From Kiritimatiellia bacterium (lineage in GTDB: Bacteria > Verrucomicrobiota > Kiritimatiellia > RFP12 > UBA1067), in NCBI GenBank assembly GCA_017405115.1, contig JAFRBA010000280.1:8631-72630 (forward strand): a DNA stretch of 64,000 nt, written 5' to 3'. Below the pieces are notes generated by a model. The model did no database searches and had not been told where the DNA came from. It saw only the letters and a program-made list of their open reading frames with translations. Shown here piece after piece: positions 23,877 through 32,044 of this stretch. Position 1 is the stretch's first letter, and each line of letters opens with the position of its first letter. A program made the translations under genes and the position numbers.

Positions 23877-23974
23877 ATTATCGCAAAAAAGGCTTAATTT
23901 GTCAATGCGGATTTGGCACGAAATAGATTTAAAATCAATTTCGTGCCAAATTCAACAATCTCCTCTTTGGCACA
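23877..23974 (-). promoter_or_regulatory. Promoter and 41-bp palindrome of ATPase D
   Basis: -35 TTGACA (23900-23905), 17-bp spacer, -10 GATAAT (23877-23882). A 41-bp near-perfect palindrome spans 23911-23951: arms ATTTGGCACGAAAT and ATTTCGTGCCAAAT plus inner GATTT/AAATC. A further half-site TTTGGCACA lies at 23966-23974. The sequence is unrelated to the operators of the other ATPases. Confidence 0.65.
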
Positions 23975-23990
23975 AACCTTCGGCACGAGC

Positions 23991-25373
23991 CTACTGCCGC
24001 TCCCAGAACTTCCGCCACTCCCGGAGGAAGTTCTTGGTCAGGTCTTCGTTGCCAAGAAGGGCGGCCATCGTGGCCTGCTTCATGTCGCGCGTGCTTATCA
24101 GGGCCTCCATGTAGTCGGACTTCAGCTTTGCGAACGGACGAAAGCGAACGTTCGGCGCACCCTTCTCTATGAAGACCGCGATCGACCAGGCGAGTCGGTA
24201 CTTCATGCGGCGAACCAGGTCCGACCCGCCGTAGAACTCGTCGTAGTCGGCGAGCATCAGCGCAGGAAGCGTCGGCGCAAGGCGCTCGAGCCCGTCGGGG
24301 CTCGTGTCGAAGCCCTCGCCCCATTCAAGGGACTCCTCGTCCTCGAAATACTGCGCATAGCCCTCGTTGAACCAGGGCGACGCGGTTATCATGGAGCATG
24401 CGTAGGAAAGGTACTGGTGGAACGCCTCGTGGCGGATGGTGCGCATCAGCTCGGCCTCGCCGACCTCGGGCAGATGGGCGACCAGCTCGCGGCGGACCGG
24501 GCTCCAGTACGCCGCGCTCCACGCCATGTCGTCGCCTACGGCGTCGAGGTATTCGTCGCGGCTGCGGTAGATGCGCGCCACGCTGAGCGTGTTGGACGTG
24601 TCGACGGAAGAGGGAACGACGGCGGCGTAGCGCGCGCGGAGCCTCGGAAGATCGTTCGTCAGCGCGGCGACGAATCCGGACGTTCGCGGTAGGTCGTCCA
24701 GTATGGTGAACGGCTCGGCGTCCGTCCAGCGCCAGGCGGCATAGTTCGTTATGCTGTGGTGGGCGTCCGCGCGCAGCTGCTCGCGCTCGGACTCGGGGAT
24801 CGGGTCGCCGCCGATCCAGAGCCCCGCCGTCTTCCACTCGTCCTCGAGAAACTTCCACTCGAACTTCTCCATCCGCTCCGCGAAGTCGTCGCTCTCCGCG
24901 AGCTCCCACACGGCGAGGTACCAGACGGACGACTTCTCTGGGAGGAACGTGCACACGATCGCCGTGCGGTTCGTGCCCTGCCAGTACTCGACGCTCTTCA
25001 TGCCGCGAGACTGCTGGCGCGGCGGGCGGGCCTCCAGATCGGGCTCGAACGGCGCAAGCAGGGCCACGGCGTCGCGGCGGCGCAGGAGGTCGCGGCGGCC
25101 GAGCGGCACGCACGAGGCCGTGTAGTCGACGCGCGTCTCGGTCTCGTGCGCGCCGATCGCCGGCGGGGCCACATCGAGCTTCGCGAGCGTGAAGACGCGC
25201 CCGTCGTCGTCGGACCAGCAGCCCAGCACCGCGCGGGAAGTCCACAGGTCTAGCCGGTCGTAGCGGTCCTCCAGGCGGCTGCGGCCGTCTTCCTGCACGA
25301 GGAAGGCGTCCGCCTTCGGCATGTCGAGCGGCTCCGGCGAGGTGAAGAACAGCGATGCAGCAAGTACTATCAT
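23991..25373 (-). CDS. Gluzincin-type zinc metalloprotease of the mla operon
   Basis: A 460-residue protein with an N-terminal hydrophobic segment (IVLAASLFF), so probably exported. The active-site motif HEAFH (H315, E316, H319) is followed by E337 in WFNEGYAQYFE, the arrangement of MA-clan (gluzincin) peptidases; it resembles 'peptidase MA-like' or DUF1570 proteins. The start at 25373 overlaps the mlaD stop by one base (TGATG), so it is translationally coupled to the Mla genes. Its substrate is unknown; cleavage or quality control of envelope proteins is a guess based on context. Confidence 0.8.
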   Translation of the reverse strand: MIVLAASLFFTSPEPLDMPKADAFLVQEDGRSRLEDRYDRLDLWTSRAVLGCWSDDDGRVFTLAKLDVAPPAIGAHETETRVDYTASCVPLGRRDLLRRRDAVALLAPFEPDLEARPPRQQSRGMKSVEYWQGTNRTAIVCTFLPEKSSVWYLAVWELAESDDFAERMEKFEWKFLEDEWKTAGLWIGGDPIPESEREQLRADAHHSITNYAAWRWTDAEPFTILDDLPRTSGFVAALTNDLPRLRARYAAVVPSSVDTSNTLSVARIYRSRDEYLDAVGDDMAWSAAYWSPVRRELVAHLPEVGEAELMRTIRHEAFHQYLSYACSMITASPWFNEGYAQYFEDEESLEWGEGFDTSPDGLERLAPTLPALMLADYDEFYGGSDLVRRMKYRLAWSIAVFIEKGAPNVRFRPFAKLKSDYMEALISTRDMKQATMAALLGNEDLTKNFLREWRKFWERQ

Positions 25374-26398
25374 CAGAATGCTCCTGTAGCCAAGGAAGTG
25401 AACGTCGAGATCGGCGTCGTGTCGCGGTAGTTGTCTATGACCTGCCGGATGTCGCGCACAAGGCCGTCGACTTCCTTGTACAGCGTGTCGTCTGCGGTGA
25501 GGCGGCCCAGCGTGCCCTCGCCGTCGCGGAGGCGCTTGGCGACGACGTTGAGGTTGTCGAGAAGCTCGTCGGCGCGCGCCGTCGTGCCCTTCAGGTCGAT
25601 GTCGGACGCCGTCTTCGCGACGTTGCCGCACATCGTGCGGAAGTCGGCTATGGCGGCGTCGAGCTCGTCGTAGAGCTTCTGGCGGTTCAGCCTCTCGGTT
25701 ATCGACTTAGCGTTGGCGAGCGTGGCGTCGAGGTTTTCGTAGATGCTCTTGCGGTTCAGCTGGTCTGCGATCTCGCGGGCGCTGGCGACCGTGGCCTTCA
25801 GGTCGTCGTACACCTGCTCGTCGGACGAGACGAGCTTCCCCACCAGCCCTTCGCCGCGGTCGATGCGCGAGAGGACGTTGCGCACCGACTCGCTGGCGGA
25901 CTCCAGGTTGGTGACTATGCCCGAGCCCTCGAGCCGGTCGGTGAGCTCCCGGAGGTTCCTGGCGATCTTGGCGACGTCCCCCATCCAGTCCGTCGGCGTC
26001 TCGCCGCGTATCGGCGCGGCGGCTGCGAGGTCTATCCGGTCGCCGACCCCCTCTTCCAGCTGCAGGTAGTTGCCGCCCAGCACGGACAGGTTGCATACTG
26101 CCGCGCGGCATCCCTGCCGCAGCACGACGCGCTCGTCGACGACCGCCGTCACGACCAGGTTGGACGGCGTGACGGATATCTGCTCCACGGTGCCGACCTT
26201 GGTGCCGCGGTACATCACGCTGTCGTGCTCCTTGAGCCCCGCCACCTGCTCGAACTCGATCCTCACGGGCCTGCGGTTGCGGCCGGACAGAAGGTCCACG
26301 CCCGACACCACGATCGTGAAGTAGCCCAGCAGGGCCACGAGCGCGATAATGAAGAAACCAACAACGGCATGCGCAAACGCATTGTTCCGCTTTCTCAT
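25373..26398 (-). CDS. mlaD: MlaD-like MCE-domain lipid-transport protein
   Basis: A 341-residue inner-membrane-anchored MCE protein. Residues about 9-32 (AHAVVGFFIIALVALLGYFTIVV) form the anchor, followed by one MCE domain (VRIEFEQVAGLKEHDSVMYRGTKVGTVEQISV...LGGNYLQLEEG). A long helical C-terminus (about 155-330) has repeated Asn/Leu/Asp-rich heptads. MCE proteins form hexameric channels for phospholipid between membranes. It overlaps the ABC ATPase gene by ATGA (26395-26398). No mlaC or mlaB gene is present. Confidence 0.92.
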   Translation of the reverse strand: MRKRNNAFAHAVVGFFIIALVALLGYFTIVVSGVDLLSGRNRRPVRIEFEQVAGLKEHDSVMYRGTKVGTVEQISVTPSNLVVTAVVDERVVLRQGCRAAVCNLSVLGGNYLQLEEGVGDRIDLAAAAPIRGETPTDWMGDVAKIARNLRELTDRLEGSGIVTNLESASESVRNVLSRIDRGEGLVGKLVSSDEQVYDDLKATVASAREIADQLNRKSIYENLDATLANAKSITERLNRQKLYDELDAAIADFRTMCGNVAKTASDIDLKGTTARADELLDNLNVVAKRLRDGEGTLGRLTADDTLYKEVDGLVRDIRQVIDNYRDTTPISTFTSLATGAF

Positions 26399-27123
26399 GT
26401 CCCCTCCCCCCTTGATGCGGCGAGAAACTCGACCACGGCGGGTTCGCGCGATGCGGAGAACTCCTCCGGAGTCGCGCACAGCACGCACTTGCCGTCCTTC
26501 AGCAGCATGATCCTGTCCGCCAGGCGCAGAGTCCCCGCGAGGTCGTGCGTCACCAGGACCGAGGTCGCGCCGCTTGCGTCGCGGACTTTTCGCACCAACT
26601 GCGATATGCTTGCCGACGTCACCGGGTCCAGCCCGGATGTCGGCTCGTCGTACAGTATGACGTCTGCGTCGCGCACGAGCACGCGGGCGAGCCCCGCGCG
26701 CTTCTGCATGCCGCCGGATATCTCGGCCGGATACAGGTCCGCGGCGTCCTCCAGCCCTACCGCCCTGAGCGCCTCCGTCACCCTGGCGTCGATCTCCGCG
26801 TCCGTGAGCCGCGTGGTCTCGGCGAGCGGAAGCGCGACGTTCTCGTAGACGGTGAGCCACGCCAGGAGCGCACCCGACTGGAAGAGGTAGCCTATGCGCT
26901 GCGACGTGCAGGTAACGCGCCCTTCGTCCGGCTCGAGCAGGCCAACGATGTGCTTGAGCGTAACGGACTTGCCCGTGCCCGACGGCCCCACGACGGCGAA
27001 GATCTCGCCCGCGCGCACCGAGAACGTCAGCCCGTCGAGGACCGTGCGCCCACCGAGGCGCTTCGTCACGCCCTCGAACGCGACGACCGTTTCGCCCGCG
27101 CCTGCCTGTCGTCCGCCGCTCAT
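26395..27123 (-). CDS. mlaF: MlaF-like ABC transporter ATP-binding protein
   Basis: A 242-residue ABC ATPase that would power MCE-based phospholipid transport. Walker A is GPSGTGKS, the Q-loop region is YLFQSGALLAWLTVYEN, the signature is EISGGMQKRAGLARVL, Walker B is DVILYDEPTSGLDP and the switch histidine is in VLVTHDL. FQSGALL and SGGMQKR are characteristic of the Mla/TTG2 subclass. It is coupled by ATGA overlaps to the permease upstream (27120-27123) and to mlaD downstream. Confidence 0.95.
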   Translation of the reverse strand: MSGGRQAGAGETVVAFEGVTKRLGGRTVLDGLTFSVRAGEIFAVVGPSGTGKSVTLKHIVGLLEPDEGRVTCTSQRIGYLFQSGALLAWLTVYENVALPLAETTRLTDAEIDARVTEALRAVGLEDAADLYPAEISGGMQKRAGLARVLVRDADVILYDEPTSGLDPVTSASISQLVRKVRDASGATSVLVTHDLAGTLRLADRIMLLKDGKCVLCATPEEFSASREPAVVEFLAASRGEGT

Positions 27124-27878
27124 CTGTAGCAGACCCTCGTGATCATGTACCCGAAAATCAGTATCGCGAGAAACGACGCTATCACCGAGCGCTGCGTCGA
27201 CTTGCCCACGCCGGTCGCGCCGAACGACGTGCCAAGCCCCTCCGACACGGATATCGAGCCTATCAGGAGCCCGAACACCCCGGCCTTGAGGAGCCCCACC
27301 GAAAGGTCCTTCGTAGTCACTACCGCCATCGCGCTGGAGGCGAACTGCCGGAAGTCCACGTCGAGCTGCGTCGCGCCTACCAGGCCGCCGCCGACGGTGC
27401 CGACGATACAGCAGAAGAACGTCAGGAGGGGTGCCATCAGCACGAGGGCCAGGACGCGCGGCGAGGCGAGGAAGCGCATCGGCGAGATGCCCATGACCAG
27501 GAGCGCGTCGATCTCGTCGTTCACCTTCATGGTGCCTATCTCCGCCGCGATCGCGGAGCCGACGCAGGCCGCGAGGCATATTCCGCAGCTGAACGCCGCC
27601 ATGTCGCGCACGAGGGTTATCATCACCGCCGCGCCGAGGTATATCTCCTGGTTGAACTTCGCAAGCTCCAGGCCGACCTGCAGGGAGAGTATCATCCCGG
27701 TGAAGAGCGAGACGACCGTGACGACTGGGAGCGACCTTATGCCGGTGGCGTAGAGCTGGTCGAACAGGTCGGACAGGCCGCGGCGGCGGAACAGCACGGA
27801 CGGCACGAACGCGACGGACTGGACCATCACGACGCCTGCGCGCCCGATTGGCGCAAAAAACTCCGCCATGCAGCTCAT
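27120..27878 (-). CDS. mlaE: MlaE-like permease
   Basis: A 252-residue permease of the MlaE/DUF140 family with about five or six membrane helices. Diagnostic segments are GIRSLPVVTVVSLFTGMILSLQ, ACVGSAIAAEIGTMKVNDEIDAL and SVSEGLGTSFGATGVG. It begins the mlaE-mlaF-mlaD-protease operon. TGCTATAAT (27887-27895) ends 8 nt before the ATG at 27878, so the transcript is nearly leaderless; an ATG at 27869 is an alternative start. There is no Shine-Dalgarno. Confidence 0.94.
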   Translation of the reverse strand: MSCMAEFFAPIGRAGVVMVQSVAFVPSVLFRRRGLSDLFDQLYATGIRSLPVVTVVSLFTGMILSLQVGLELAKFNQEIYLGAAVMITLVRDMAAFSCGICLAACVGSAIAAEIGTMKVNDEIDALLVMGISPMRFLASPRVLALVLMAPLLTFFCCIVGTVGGGLVGATQLDVDFRQFASSAMAVVTTKDLSVGLLKAGVFGLLIGSISVSEGLGTSFGATGVGKSTQRSVIASFLAILIFGYMITRVCYR

Positions 27879-27886
27879 GGGCCGTA

Positions 27887-27895
27887 ATTATAGCA
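27887..27895 (-). promoter_or_regulatory. Extended -10 promoter of the mla operon
   Basis: TGCTATAAT, 8 nt upstream of the first mlaE ATG. Confidence 0.55.
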
Positions 27896-27919
27896 TATTC
27901 AGGGGCGCATGCGGCGATT

Positions 27920-30160
27920 CTACAAAAGATTGACCGCGTCGACGTCCACGAACACCCGGAGGGCCTTCGGCGGCGGGCGCACAGACGATATCCATCGCCA
28001 TGCGCCTACGATCGAGGAAACGGACTTGGCGCGCAGGACCACCTGCCAGCGGTACCAGCCGTCGGCCTTCTCCAGCGCCGAGGGCATCGCCTCCGACACG
28101 CGCAGCCCCGCCTTCCCGAGCTTGCCGAGGCTCGCCGCGTACATCTCGGCCCACGCGCCGACGAGCTTGAGGTCGCGCGACCTGAGCCAGATGACGGCAA
28201 GGTGGCAGAACGGCGGCAGGAACGCCTCTTCCCTGGCCTTCAGCTCGTTCGCAGCGAATCGCGCGAAGTCGCCTGCCGCGGCGGCGAGCATCGTGGGCTC
28301 AGACGTGTCGTAGCTCTGTATGAGCGCCTCGCCCGGAAGCTCTGCGCGGCCGGCGCGGCCCGCCACCTGCGAAAGGAGCTGGTAGGTCCGCTCGGCCGCC
28401 CGGAAGTCCGGCAGGTTGAGCGATGCGTCCGCATTGAGCACCCCCACGAGCGTCACGTTCGGGAAGTCCAGTCCCTTGGCTATCATCTGCGTGCCGACCA
28501 GAATGTCCGCCTCGCCGCGGCGGAACGCTGAGAGGATGTCGTCGTGCGAGTGCCGGCGCGAAGTCGAGTCGGCGTCCATCCGCAGCACGCGCGCCCTCGG
28601 AAAGCACTTCGCGAGCGCCGCCTCGGCGCGCTGCGTGCCGATGCCGCGGCAGTCGAACGAAGTGCCTCCGCACTTCGGGCACGCGGCGGGCAGTTCGGCC
28701 CATCCGCCGCACACATGGCACCTCAGGCAGCTGTCGGCCTGGTGGTAGGTGTACGGAACGCCGCACTCCGGGCATTCGGCGACGGCCCCGCAGACCGCGC
28801 ACGCGAACGATCGCGAATAGCCGCGCCGGTTCAGGAAGAGTATCGCCTGCTCGCCGCGGTCGAGGCGCAGGCGCAGAGCGTCGAGGAGCGCGCGGGAGAA
28901 GATCGCGCCGCCGGATTGCGAGGCCGATTCCTCGCGCATGTCGACGAGCCCGACAGGGGGAATCGTTCCGGAACCGGCGCGGCGGCGCATCTCGGAGAGC
29001 GCGTACTTCCCCCGGCGGACGTTCATCCAGCTCTCCAGCGACGGCGTAGCCGAACCGAGCACTACGCGCGCGCCCTCGACGGCGCCGCGCAGCACGGCGA
29101 CGTCGCGCGCGCTGTAGCGCGGCGACTCCTCCTGCTTGTAGCTGGACTCGTGCTCCTCGTCCACCACGATCAGCCCGAGGTTCGCGACCGGCGCCCATAC
29201 CGCGCTGCGCGGGCCGACGACCACCCTCGCGGCGCCCGAGCGTATGCGGTGCCACTCGTCGTAGCGCTCGCCGTCCGAAAGGGCGGAATGGAGAACCGCG
29301 ACCTGCCCGCCGAAGCGGGACGCGAAGCGCTGCACCGTCTGCGGCGTAAGCGCGATCTCCGGCACGAGGACGATCGCGCCGCGCCCGGCCGCCAGCTCCG
29401 CCGCTATCGCCTGCAGGTAGACCTCCGTCTTGCCGGAGCCCGTAACGCCGAACAGCAGAACCGGAGAGGACGCGCCGACGATCGCCTTCAGCGCCGCCGC
29501 CTGCTCGTCGTTGAGCTGCAGCGGCCGCGTCGGAAGCACCCGCCTCCCCGCGAGAGGGTCGCGGCGGCGTGCGCGCGGCTCTATGCGGACCAGTCCGCGC
29601 CCGGCAAGTGCCCTCAGGCTCGCGGGCGTCGTCTTGAGCTCGGCGCACAGCGACCGCATCCATCCGCCGCCGAGCCGCACGACCTGATCGACAAGCCAGT
29701 GCTGACGGGCTGTGAGCGCCGGGGAATCCCCGGGCTTTCCGGCTTCCTCGCCAGCCGGCTCAACGAAAAGCTGCTCCTTCGCGCGGGCGTTGCGCTTCAG
29801 GACCGCAGCGGGAAGCGCCGCGCGGAGGACCGACTCGAGCGGGGCCGCCGTGTAGGCGGCGACCTTCTTGACCAGCTTCAGGAGCGCCGGCGAGAAGAAC
29901 GGCGTCTCGTCGACAATCGCCGTTATCGACTTAAGCCGATAGCTCTCGCCCTCCGCACTTCGCACTTTGCACTTCGCACTTTGCACTCCGCTTGCGCCTT
30001 CGCCTCCTGGCGAAAGTGCAAGCGCGAACCCCCGCGCCTCCCGGTGCCCGAACGGAACAGAAAGAAGCTGGCCCACGGCCAGCTTCCTTTCCAGCGCCGC
30101 CGGCACCTCGTAGGTGAACAGCCGGTCAAGCGCAAGGTCTATCGCTACCTGGACGCGCAC
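27920..30160 (-). CDS. priA: Primosomal protein N' (PriA helicase)
   Basis: A 746-residue replication-restart helicase that reloads the replisome at stalled forks. Helicase motifs are intact: Walker A GVTGSGKTEVYLQ, DEEHE (IVVDEEHESSYKQ), GSATPSLES, and motif VI QVAGRAGRA. Eight zinc-binding cysteines occur in CAVCGAVAECPECG and CLRCHVCG...CPKCG. The N-terminal 3'-DNA-binding domain (QVAIDLALDRLFTYEVP) is present. Near residue 60, between the GFALALSPGGEG strand and SYRLKSI, is an insert encoded by a simple-sequence tract (29950-29991). It starts 1 bp after the pseudopilin gene. Confidence 0.97.
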   Translation of the reverse strand: MRVQVAIDLALDRLFTYEVPAALERKLAVGQLLSVPFGHREARGFALALSPGGEGASGVQSAKCKVRSAEGESYRLKSITAIVDETPFFSPALLKLVKKVAAYTAAPLESVLRAALPAAVLKRNARAKEQLFVEPAGEEAGKPGDSPALTARQHWLVDQVVRLGGGWMRSLCAELKTTPASLRALAGRGLVRIEPRARRRDPLAGRRVLPTRPLQLNDEQAAALKAIVGASSPVLLFGVTGSGKTEVYLQAIAAELAAGRGAIVLVPEIALTPQTVQRFASRFGGQVAVLHSALSDGERYDEWHRIRSGAARVVVGPRSAVWAPVANLGLIVVDEEHESSYKQEESPRYSARDVAVLRGAVEGARVVLGSATPSLESWMNVRRGKYALSEMRRRAGSGTIPPVGLVDMREESASQSGGAIFSRALLDALRLRLDRGEQAILFLNRRGYSRSFACAVCGAVAECPECGVPYTYHQADSCLRCHVCGGWAELPAACPKCGGTSFDCRGIGTQRAEAALAKCFPRARVLRMDADSTSRRHSHDDILSAFRRGEADILVGTQMIAKGLDFPNVTLVGVLNADASLNLPDFRAAERTYQLLSQVAGRAGRAELPGEALIQSYDTSEPTMLAAAAGDFARFAANELKAREEAFLPPFCHLAVIWLRSRDLKLVGAWAEMYAASLGKLGKAGLRVSEAMPSALEKADGWYRWQVVLRAKSVSSIVGAWRWISSVRPPPKALRVFVDVDAVNLL
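29950..29991. repeat. Simple-sequence insertion inside priA
   Basis: Alternating CACTTCGCACTTTG units (minus strand CAAAGTGCGAAGTG) interrupt the priA N-terminal domain and encode QSAKCKVRSAEG. Peptides of this type (SVKCKV) also occur in the DUF5107 gene at 39490-39535, so it belongs to a dispersed class of inserted tracts. Confidence 0.6.
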
Positions 30161-30161
30161 C

Positions 30162-30905
30162 TCAGTTCGAGGCGCCGGTCTTCAGATAGGAGAAGTCGCT
30201 CTCGCTCGGAATCGTGAAGCTCTGCTGGTTGTAGACGAGGTAGAGCTTTGAATACTTCGCCTTTATGGTGCTCGCGCCGCCGCCCTTGCGGATGCAGATC
30301 CACGCCTTGTTCGCAAACGGCGTGTCGGACTCGCCGCCGTTCGCCTTGCCGACGCCGACCGCCGTCTTCGTCTGGCCGTTGAACGAACCGGAGGTGATGA
30401 GCGTGTCGGTCTGGCAGTTGCGTGTGACGAGCGCGGGGATGATGTCCTCCATCTCGTCGGTGAGGCCCTGCGCGACGACCCACATCACGTTCTTGGCGTC
30501 GAGGTTCTGGCCTGCGAACGGCGGCACGCCCGCGCCGGAGAGAACGTTCATGTCGACGCCCGAGACGTACGGGGACCAGGTGTCCTTGCCGTAGTTGTCG
30601 ATGTCGAAGAGCTCCTTGAAGTACTCGGTCGACGTGCCGAACGTCTGGCCCGCGATGTCCTCGCCGTCGTCGGACTTGTCGGTCGAGCCCTTCGGCCACA
30701 CGGAGGTGAGCCCCGCGGCCTCGCGCTCGGTGTTGGCCTGCGTGATGCCGACGAACAGGTTGCGGCCGCGCATCGAGACGGCCGCCGTCTGCGCGGAAAG
30801 CATGGCGGACGAGATCGCCGGGAACAGCGCGCCCATCAGAATGCCGAGAATGCCGATCACGACGAGAAGCTCGACGAGTGTAAAACCGTTGCTTGTCTTT
30901 TTCAT
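30162..30905 (-). CDS. Type II/IV-pilin-like pseudopilin
   Basis: A 247-residue prepilin-type protein. The processing site and helix GFTLVELLVVIGILGILMGALFPAI follow a short basic leader MKKTSN, the substrate pattern of prepilin peptidase. The large C-terminal globular domain (about 60-247) is acidic and unrecognised; such proteins are strongly expanded in Lentisphaerota/Kiritimatiellota. A promoter (TTGAAT, 17 bp, GATAAT) and an AGGAGG Shine-Dalgarno precede the ATG. priA follows after 1 bp, an unexpected operon partner. Confidence 0.9.
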   Translation of the reverse strand: MKKTSNGFTLVELLVVIGILGILMGALFPAISSAMLSAQTAAVSMRGRNLFVGITQANTEREAAGLTSVWPKGSTDKSDDGEDIAGQTFGTSTEYFKELFDIDNYGKDTWSPYVSGVDMNVLSGAGVPPFAGQNLDAKNVMWVVAQGLTDEMEDIIPALVTRNCQTDTLITSGSFNGQTKTAVGVGKANGGESDTPFANKAWICIRKGGGASTIKAKYSKLYLVYNQQSFTIPSESDFSYLKTGASN

Positions 30906-30935
30906 TGCTTTGCCCTCCTTGGTTTGGTTGCTGAT

Positions 30936-30964
30936 ATTATCTCAAATTTTTCCGTCCGATTCAA
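30936..30964 (-). promoter_or_regulatory. Promoter of the pseudopilin-priA unit
   Basis: -35 TTGAAT (30959-30964), 17-bp spacer, -10 GATAAT (30936-30941), overlapping the 3' end of the preceding phosphotransferase gene. The leader of about 25 nt contains AGGAGG. Confidence 0.55.
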
Positions 30965-31611
30965 GTGCCATCCTGCAGAAGCCCTCTTCGCAGGTACGGC
31001 AGGTACGAAAGAGTGTATGTCACGAGGCTCCAGAGAGTGAGCAGAATGAGCAGCCCCTCGACGACATAGCAGCTCCACAGCCACGGCGCCTGCCACGACG
31101 CCGGGAACATGCGGTGGAAGCAACAGTACGCGTATATCCATCCTGCGCCGGGAAACGACAGCGCCGTGCGCAGCTTCCCGAGCCACGCCGCCGACACGTC
31201 GGCCCCGTAGTGCGCCCCGACCATCCGCATAAACGTCACCCAGGTGTCGCGCAGCATGTAGAGGATCGTGAACGTCATCATCACAAGCCCGTGGACCTCG
31301 GACTCCCCCTGGTGCATGACCTGCCACGACAGGGCCGGGAACGCCGCGATGTAGAAGACCTTGTCCATCAGCGGGTCGGACATCTTGCCGAGCGTGGTGA
31401 TGACGTTCCACTTGCGCGCGAAGTGGCCGTCCCATGCGTCCGTGAGCCCCGAAAGCAGCATCATCGCGCATGCCGCGACGGCCAGCACGAGCCCGCGCGC
31501 GCCATCGGGCATAAACTCCTGCACGACCGCCAGGACGAGCCAGGCGAATATCAGGGGAACCCGCGCGAACGTCAGCGCATTGACGAACCGAGCCTTGCCA
31601 ACCGGCGTCAC
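30961..31611 (-). CDS. CDP-alcohol phosphatidyltransferase family protein
   Basis: A 216-residue membrane enzyme of phospholipid-head-group synthesis. The signature D-x2-D-G-x2-A-R-x8-G-x3-D-x3-D is present as DAWDGHFARKWNVITTLGKM followed by SDPLMD, and there are about six membrane helices. It may be PgsA-like (phosphatidylglycerophosphate synthase), but the alcohol acceptor cannot be fixed by sequence. The start is GTG at 31611, overlapping the zinc-ribbon gene stop as GTGA, hence translational coupling. Confidence 0.85.
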   Translation of the reverse strand: MTPVGKARFVNALTFARVPLIFAWLVLAVVQEFMPDGARGLVLAVAACAMMLLSGLTDAWDGHFARKWNVITTLGKMSDPLMDKVFYIAAFPALSWQVMHQGESEVHGLVMMTFTILYMLRDTWVTFMRMVGAHYGADVSAAWLGKLRTALSFPGAGWIYAYCCFHRMFPASWQAPWLWSCYVVEGLLILLTLWSLVTYTLSYLPYLRRGLLQDGT

Positions 31612-31985
31612 GACTCGGAAAGACCTTCCGCGACGACTTCCTGCATCACCCCAAGAGCCTCCTGGAGCTGCACCAGACGAGCCTTGAGCGACTGGATCTG
31701 CAGCTCGGACTTCTGGTAGTTGCGCCGCGTCGCGAAAAGCTGCTTGAGTATCTCGCCGGGGTCGAGGTCGAGGTCTGAGAGCTCCATCCCGTCGGGGATG
31801 GGCACCAGAACCGACTCTCCGCACTCGGAGCAGTTTATCTGCAGCCCCGCGCCGCGGTAGTCGATCACCAGGTTCTTGCCGCAGTGCGGACAGTCGAAGA
31901 CTATGTCCGTGTCCCGAATCTCCGCGCCCTCGTCGTTGTCGCGAACGGGCACTTCGATCTCTTCTTCTGTGTTCTCTTCAGCCAT
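31608..31985 (-). CDS. Small zinc-ribbon protein with C-terminal coiled coil
   Basis: A 125-residue protein. An acidic N-terminus (1-27) is followed by a zinc ribbon with two CxxC knuckles, CPHCGKNL and CSECGES (about 32-60). The C-terminal half (LKQLFATRRNYQKSELQIQSLKARLVQLQEAL) is a predicted coiled coil. It is unrecognised beyond this; an oligomeric nucleic-acid-binding or adaptor role is possible. Strong GGGAGG Shine-Dalgarno, promoter at 32008-32016, and coupled to the phosphotransferase gene. Confidence 0.75.
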   Translation of the reverse strand: MAEENTEEEIEVPVRDNDEGAEIRDTDIVFDCPHCGKNLVIDYRGAGLQINCSECGESVLVPIPDGMELSDLDLDPGEILKQLFATRRNYQKSELQIQSLKARLVQLQEALGVMQEVVAEGLSES

Positions 31986-32007
31986 GACAACCTCCCTTGA
32001 CGCCAGC

Positions 32008-32016
32008 ATTATACCA
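32008..32016 (-). promoter_or_regulatory. Extended -10 promoter of the zinc-ribbon gene
   Basis: Perfect TGGTATAAT with a leader of about 16 nt that includes GGGAGG; an example of the motif used with a normal Shine-Dalgarno. Confidence 0.6.
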
Positions 32017-32044
32017 AAAAAAGAATCGTCTGCGCAATCACCCG

